From Pegea sp. RAD2-039 (lineage: Eukaryota > Chordata > Thaliacea > Salpida > Salpidae): 64,000 nucleotides of DNA. Positions 58,299-64,000 of this stretch are shown here, piece after piece. A model generated the notes under the pieces. That model was not told the origin of the DNA. It saw nothing but the letters and a program-made list of their open reading frames with translations, and did not search any database. The position numbers were made by a program, and so were the translations under genes. Within the stretch, counting starts at the first letter, position 1; each line of letters begins with the position of its first letter. The stretch is from NCBI GenBank assembly GCA_034620365.1, contig JAQGEQ010000175.1, positions 1 through 64,000 of the forward strand, written 5' to 3'.

Positions 58299-60653
58299 AT
58301 TTTTTTTCACAATTTTCAAATTATTTATAATATTTGGCTTTGTACATTTGAATTGCTTACTTAATGCTTTTTCTACTTTTTTTGCTGATTATATTTTCTT
58401 GATTTTTAACAAATAATTTTATGAATGATTTTTGAGATTATACAAAACAAATCAGAGTAATTAATTTGTGTTTTTTTTATTCAACATATATTACACTTAG
58501 TAAAAAATCAACTTTTATTGAACTACTTATGACATTTATATATTAACAATCTGCTTATTTCAAACCAAAAACAAATTATATTGCACAATCTTTTTATTAA
58601 ATAGTTTTATCAATCATACAGTTTAAAAAATTATTCTGCAACAAAGGTTACTTGGCGCTATTTCTATTTTGCTACTGACTATTTCACTAATGTCCTTAAA
58701 ACACACTTTTACTTGTTTTTGGTGTTGCTTCTCTGTATTATGCTTTTAAGATGTTCAATCACTAAATAATTTTCTTAAATAATCAATCCAATGACTAATT
58801 ATCACAAATTGTAAAAGTGTATTTTCTTTTGCTTTGTATTTTCTAATTTCTTATGCATACTAACAATGATAATATTTTCAATGCTTAAATTTTGTTTATA
58901 TTTCGTTATAAATAAACTTTTTTCTTCATTCATAATTTTACTAGTGGTCTTTTTACAATAATTCTTTGAAATCAAATATTTACAGATAATATATTTAGTG
59001 ACTTCTTCTTTAAACTACTTATCATCATCTATAGAATCTAGAAAATATGGCTAGCTTAAGTGAGAAAGTCTAATTGTGCTATAAATGCAACTAACATAGT
59101 TTTCATAAATTTAAATTCTGTATATTAATAATAACTCTTAAATAACTAATTATCTAAGTTGACAAGTTGAAGTCATCAATCATGAAAATATAAATTATTA
59201 GTAAAACAAAATAATAATTTTATAATGTTCCATAGTTTCTAAGTTAAAAACGTCTTTAAATCTTATGTTAAGCGAAAGAATAATTGGCGTTACTCATCAC
59301 GTTAGACATTTTACTGAAAATATCTTTAAAAAAGTGATAACTTCGTAGAGTTTGTTGAAACCCTGCTAGTTTTGTTTATAAAATTCATAGTTGTATAAAA
59401 TTCAAGCTAGAAATAAGATACAAGCTAGAACAACTGACCAAACAAACGTAAATCATTAAAGGACTTTTCTTATGATAAAACCCAAAACTTAATTATGACA
59501 AGACAAATTAAATTCTGAATTTTTATTCAGATATTATTAAGGATTAAAATTCTTTACTTTATAGCGATATAAACCTTAAGTTTCAAATATAAATGATTTT
59601 TCAAAACCCTAATAAACGTTTCACATTCGCCAACGTCATAGAAAATATGGCTTTAATATGCAAAAGCGATACAATATTGTATATAAAAGTGACAATTACA
59701 GAGCTTGTAGTTTATATTTTGCTTTTACTTTTTTAATAAAAAATATGTTGCAAAATTTATCTAAAAGATGTTGAGAAAACTTTAAGAGCTAGGCGTTGCC
59801 TAAAAGTAAGCGATATCAAAATAATCTTACTTTACAAACGTGTTTTCATATTTTTGAAGCATTAAGACTTAGGTATATTCACTTGGTCAAGTTTTACTTA
59901 TATATTTTAAATAAAGAAAAAAAAAGTTAACAAATACTGGAAGTAAATTCAAATATCGACTTTAAAATGTTATGAAATAAATGAGCGTTTCTTATAAGTT
60001 TTTTAATTCGGTCTTATAACTTTTTTTCATTTATTTTTTTATGTTTTAAGGTGATTCCCCTATGTTTTTCGTTTGCCCGGTAAGATCACATACGAGCAAA
60101 GTGTGTTTTTAGCACCGCAGTTTGCATTTTAGGTCATTTAATTTCGTTTAATTCTAAAAGTTTTTTTGCAATTTGAATTTATGCAGCACACAAAATATTT
60201 TATTCATATCATTATTTTGATTATTTGTCAAATATTTTTCCTGTTTTTTAAACTTTTTAATTTTAAAACTAATGTATATCAGTCATTGGCTAAAATTAAA
60301 AATATTTTTATCATTTAAGAGTTCTTTAGTAACTTGAAATATGAAAGTATTACTTTAATTACTTCTATAAACTTCAAATATCACTACTTTTTCTGAATTG
60401 GATTATTTTTGTATTTGTTTGTGTATTTGTATTTGTTTATAACTAAGTTTGTTCAAGTTCATAATTTTATTTTTTTTTAGTTTAACATTTTTGATTGATG
60501 ATGCTTATAAATAAATAATTATTATCTTAAATAGTATTTTATACTTAAAATTATTTTTAAATATATTAATTTTATTTTTTATCATAATTTTTAATCCTTA
60601 TACTTTTCATTTAGAAAATAACTTTTTAGGTTAACTTTAGTTAGTAGGTTGTT
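58299..60653. other. AT-rich intergenic
   Basis: Between the receptor kinase and the sulfotransferase, both on the plus strand. No coding frame is visible. A patch near 60050-60140 is less AT-rich but matches no RNA gene I know. An acceptor-like ACTTTTTAG at 60621-60629 lies 24 nt before the next start codon. Confidence 0.5.
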
Positions 60654-63248
60654 ATGAGACTTAATAGGTCATATTTTGTTGTTTTTTCTGTTGTTTTAAT
60701 TCCTTTTTATATACATTCAAAATGGAATCAACCAAAAGTTTGTATAAATGAGAATAAAGAGTTAAGACAAATTAAAGATGTAGATGAAACTGCTGATAAT
60801 AAGATCTTTTTAAACATAAAAAATGATATAAATATTTTATTTGGACTTGAAAATGATTCTGACACTGTACAGGTGAGACATTTTCTAAGTTATCCTAATG
60901 TTTAGGTTATTATGATTATTATTATTTTATTATTCTATTAAAGAAAACTTTTTTGTTGCATATTACTATGTTTTGTTTTTAATAACATCAGTCATAGCAT
61001 ATCCAGCATGGTGTTTTATAATAACTTCTTTTGTTTATTAAAAATACTTCATTATAGTAAATCAGTTTAATGAATAAATTTGAGTTATTTTAAAAGTTTT
61101 ACTTTTCATTTAACAACTAATACTATATTAGATCATCTGTATTTATTTGTTAGAACTGAGAGTTTATTTTATTATGGATGCTTATATATTTTTAAGATAT
61201 AAATTTGGATAAAAATATAATTATACAAATATTTTTTGTCTGAATGTTTATTATATTGGTTGTTTTTACATTTTTGCTTGTAATTCTTGTACCTATAACT
61301 GATAAAATATTGAAGATTCATTTTTATATTAGTATATATATGAGTAATCTTTCAAGATGCAAAGGTCAGTAGAAGTATTTGTGTTTTTTAAAAGATATAT
61401 TTTCTTCTATTAAAGTTATAAATTTAACTTTGAGTTTTCTGAACAAAATAAACCAGCTAAAAGTTTTAAAAGCTTTTTTTATGAATTATATTTTGTAATA
61501 AAGTCATTTTTAGTATTTTCATAGCAAGAAAGTTTATGGCCTCACTGGATTATGCTTCATGTAACTTATTATCTAATAATTCAATAAGATAACTACTTCT
61601 AAAGATAAAGTCAAATGTAAAAACTAAAATAAAAACTTTAAATTGAAGAAAGCAGTATACTATGTATATATGTGGAGGTACTATAAATTTATTTATTTCA
61701 ATAAATGCGAAGAAGGGTGCCTGAAAAGAGCACCTCTCTCTAATAAACATTCCCACAAATAATATAAATACTATAATAATTATTTGTTTTATAATTATTT
61801 TATTCTTAATTCACAATATGACAAGCAAAAATATTAATTATTTATTTTGTTGTGCTCAATAAGTACTAACTATAGTGGTAATATTATTTGAAAAATTATA
61901 CAAATTATTTGACCTTATAAATTGCTTTCAACTTGACGTGTTTCAGTTTTTAACTCTTAATAATCTTTAGGATAAGAATTTATAGATTATTTTTTAGAAG
62001 ATATAACAAAATATAATCTTTCAATTTTAGGTCACAGCTGATGAAAGAATGGAAACTCTTAATGATATTTGTCAATATTCATTACCTCTTCCTTTAAAAT
62101 TTGAACAACTTTCTAAAAAAGAAAGAGATATTTTCACAAAACATGTGATTGTCAATGATGAATATAAATTCTTATATTGTTATACACCTAAAGTAAAGTT
62201 TTTACAACTTTTTATGATTAGTTTTTTCAAACAGTAAAAATTATTTTCTGAATTTTGTTTAAAACCAGCTTATATAAACATGAGATGCTTATAATTTGTT
62301 TAGTAATTTGTAAAATATATTTTAAGAATGTTGATTAATCAAAAAATGTGTGATATCAATTTAGTTAAAAAGCACAAAAATGTTTTCTTATAAAATTCTA
62401 GAAGACATAATTGTTGGTTTTTGAATTAGGTAGCTTGTTCTAATTGGAAAAAAGTTATCAAATATCTATATGGTCAAATTGATAATATTGATAAAATTTA
62501 TAAAATGGACCACAAAGCTGGTTTCAAGAAGCTTTCTGATTACAACATCGACGAGATTAACTTTCGAATCAGCAACTATTACAAGTTTATGTTTGTTCGA
62601 AACCCAACACGGCGTATTATATCAGCTTATCGAAATAAATTTAATGAAATCGAATCTTTTTATAAAACATATGGAAAAAAAATCAACGAAATCTTTCATC
62701 CTAAAAGACTTCATCAAAACGTAAGATACTTTTACATGTGATGCTGAAATTAATTCCTTTTTTTGGTTAGTATGAAGGCAAGGTTGTTGGAGATGACATC
62801 GCATTTCTTGATTTCATCAAATATTTGAATGAAGGAATTGAATTAATAGATATGAATGAACATTGGATGCCTATGTCTCTTTTATGTCAACCATGTGTCA
62901 TGGGATATGATTTTATTGGATCTACTGAAAATATTGATAAAGACTCTGAAGTAATTTGTGATTAGATTGTTAATGAGATACTTTTTATAATCTATAAAGT
63001 AGTTGAAAGATGTAACAATCTGTCTTTTTTTACAGACTGTTCTGCGTTCCATACAAGCACCTCCTGATGTACATTTCCCAAAAAGACAATCTTATTATAA
63101 ACCTACTAGCAAAAGCTTAGAAAACTTTTATCTTTCTCTTTTACCTCCGAAAATTTTAGATGAATTTGTTCAACGTTACAGTATCGACTATAACATGTTT
63201 TCTTATCAGAAACCTTATTTCGTTCATGAGAATGTCATCGTTCCTTAA
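60654..63248 (+). CDS. Golgi carbohydrate sulfotransferase (CHST8-14 type)
   Basis: Five exons, 60654-60872, 62031-62192, 62430-62720, 62771-62950 and 63036-63248, all separated by phase-0 introns, give 354 aa. The family transfers sulfate from PAPS to GalNAc, GlcA or similar sugars on chondroitin/dermatan chains or HNK-1 glycans in the Golgi lumen. Residues 7-24 form a type II signal anchor (YFVVFSVVLIPFYI). The 5'-phosphosulfate-binding motif is PKVACSNWKKV (about 126-136, split by an intron), and the 3'-phosphate-binding motif is FVRNPTRRIISAYRNKF (about 182-198). The family block HWMPMSLLCQPCVMGYDFIG follows near 250. Length is typical. The acceptor sugar cannot be predicted by eye. In the 3'-phosphate motif the usual RDP/REP is RNP. 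SMG5 begins 327 nt downstream on the same strand. Confidence 0.92.
60873..62030. other. Intron 1 of the sulfotransferase gene
   Basis: 1158-nt intron from GTGAGA to TTCAATTTTAG. It holds no frame or element that I can recognise; a 68-codon minus-strand frame at 61550-61756 has no supporting features. Confidence 0.6.
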
Positions 63249-63574
63249 ATTGTTCAGTTTTATTGACACAAAAACCTTTTATGTTGATCAACTTTTATTA
63301 GCTTTTGTTTTTATTAGTATAATTTTGACAAACTTTCAACCATGCACAAATATTTAACTCTCAATCGTGTCTTAACCTCTTCGTGTTTCAACATTAATGC
63401 AATTAACCGCTTGTTTTTCAGCTGAAATATTTTTGACTTAATTATTTTTGTGGTTATTTCATTTTAACTGACAAAGGATTCAACAAGTTAGTTTGTTGAT
63501 TAAATTCTGTCTCTTTTCAATCTTACTTCTTCCTCAAATTATCTTCACAATCTTCTATTTTCTATTTAGGAATA
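63249..63574. other. Short intergenic between sulfotransferase and SMG5
   Basis: No canonical AATAAA is visible after the sulfotransferase stop; an ATTAAA variant occurs near 63500. The region ends in a strong polypyrimidine acceptor (TTCTATTTAG at 63560-63569), only 5 nt before the SMG5 start codon. Confidence 0.5.
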
Positions 63575-64000
63575 ATGAGCCAACGGAATCAAGAGACATC
63601 ATCCGTAAACTCATCAGCAAATGGGAGTAAAAACAGATCAAAACGACTTTACAAGTCAGTAGCTACTACCTGATATCCACAAATCACTTCAGACTTTCAT
63701 CTTCGTTCAGACTTATTAAAGATCAGATCAAAATATTAGATGAAAAAACTAAAAATCGACGAAGTCTCGTGAGCTTGTTTCAACCGGAACAGACTCGTCT
63801 TCGGTAACTTCTAAAAGATCTTCATCTAGACTTCCTTTAACTTTATTTTTAAAGACAAAAGATCCGGGACTCCTGCGAAAAACTCCTCCTCTTACATCCT
63901 TCAGATCTAAGCAAAAAAGCGGAAGAAGTGATGTGGCGAAATGTCTTCTATGACGTCATACAAGCGGTGAAAGGTAAAAGAAAAGTACGTAATACTGCAC
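63575..64000 (+). CDS. SMG5: SMG5 nonsense-mediated decay factor, 5' end
   Basis: Partial gene, cut by the window edge. Three exons, 63575-63654, 63693-63803 and 63855-63973, join in phase (2, 2, then 1) into the first 103 residues; a GTAAAAG donor follows and the intron runs off the window. SMG5 forms a 14-3-3-like heterodimer with SMG7 that recruits dephosphorylation and decay activities to phosphorylated UPF1. Recognition rests on SKRLYK near residue 24, then SLVSLFQPEQTRLRQKIRDS and CEKLLLLHPSDLSKKAEEVM followed by WRNVFYDVIQAVK, which track human SMG5 (KLMFLHPVDYGRKAEELLWR, then KVYYEVIQLIK). The introns are very small, 38 and 51 nt. This patch is less AT-rich than the rest of the window. 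Confidence 0.85.

Noticed and set aside
60050-60140. Possible small RNA gene
   Set aside because: Less AT-rich and slightly structured, but it matches none of the U1, U6, U12 or tRNA sequence patterns that I could compare.

Overview
The window is a metazoan nuclear sequence: strongly AT-rich, multi-exon genes with GT-AG introns from 38 nt to 11.4 kb, long gene-poor stretches, and no operon-like bacterial features. The best taxonomic clue is a connexin gene (12978-15251) with both diagnostic cysteine triplets. Connexins are known only from chordates, and the AT-richness, tiny introns and divergent proteins fit a tunicate rather than a vertebrate. That placement is inference from gene content, not from a search.

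Layout. 1-1283 (-): 3' part of the visible end of an unidentified gene dominated by an in-frame Ser/Glu minisatellite; it runs off the left edge. 2643-9972 (-): 26-exon gene of about 1466 aa with an N-terminal membrane anchor, a long poly-Ser region and three plakin-repeat domains, the most unusual gene here. 12978-15251 (+): six-exon connexin. 18299-38111 (-): spalt-like (SALL) zinc-finger transcription factor in about 15 exons, including an 11.4-kb first intron that holds a candidate small gene or pseudogene (31441-31778), a membrane-segment exon candidate (32714-32954) and a possible transposon relic. 38112-50022: 12 kb with no coding signal. 50023-50510: a short GC-richer island with an NRF1-type palindrome and exon-like frames. 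50854-52344 (-) MED21 and 52616-52984 (-) CEP20/FOPNL, a tight same-strand pair. 55783-58298 (+): TAM-like receptor tyrosine kinase with a single 59-nt intron. 60654-63248 (+): five-exon carbohydrate sulfotransferase of the CHST8-14 type. 63575-64000 (+): 5' end of SMG5 (nonsense-mediated decay), cut by the window edge.

The genes do not form one pathway. Cell-contact and cell-surface functions recur (gap junction channel, membrane-anchored cytolinker, receptor kinase, Golgi sulfotransferase), beside housekeeping genes (MED21, CEP20, SMG5) and a developmental regulator (SALL). Seven gene starts lie 5-36 nt downstream of a TTTAG/TTCAG-like acceptor, as expected for 5'-UTR introns or the spliced-leader trans-splicing known in tunicates. 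Exon boundaries were worked out by hand from frame, phase and splice consensus, so individual edges may be off by a few bases.
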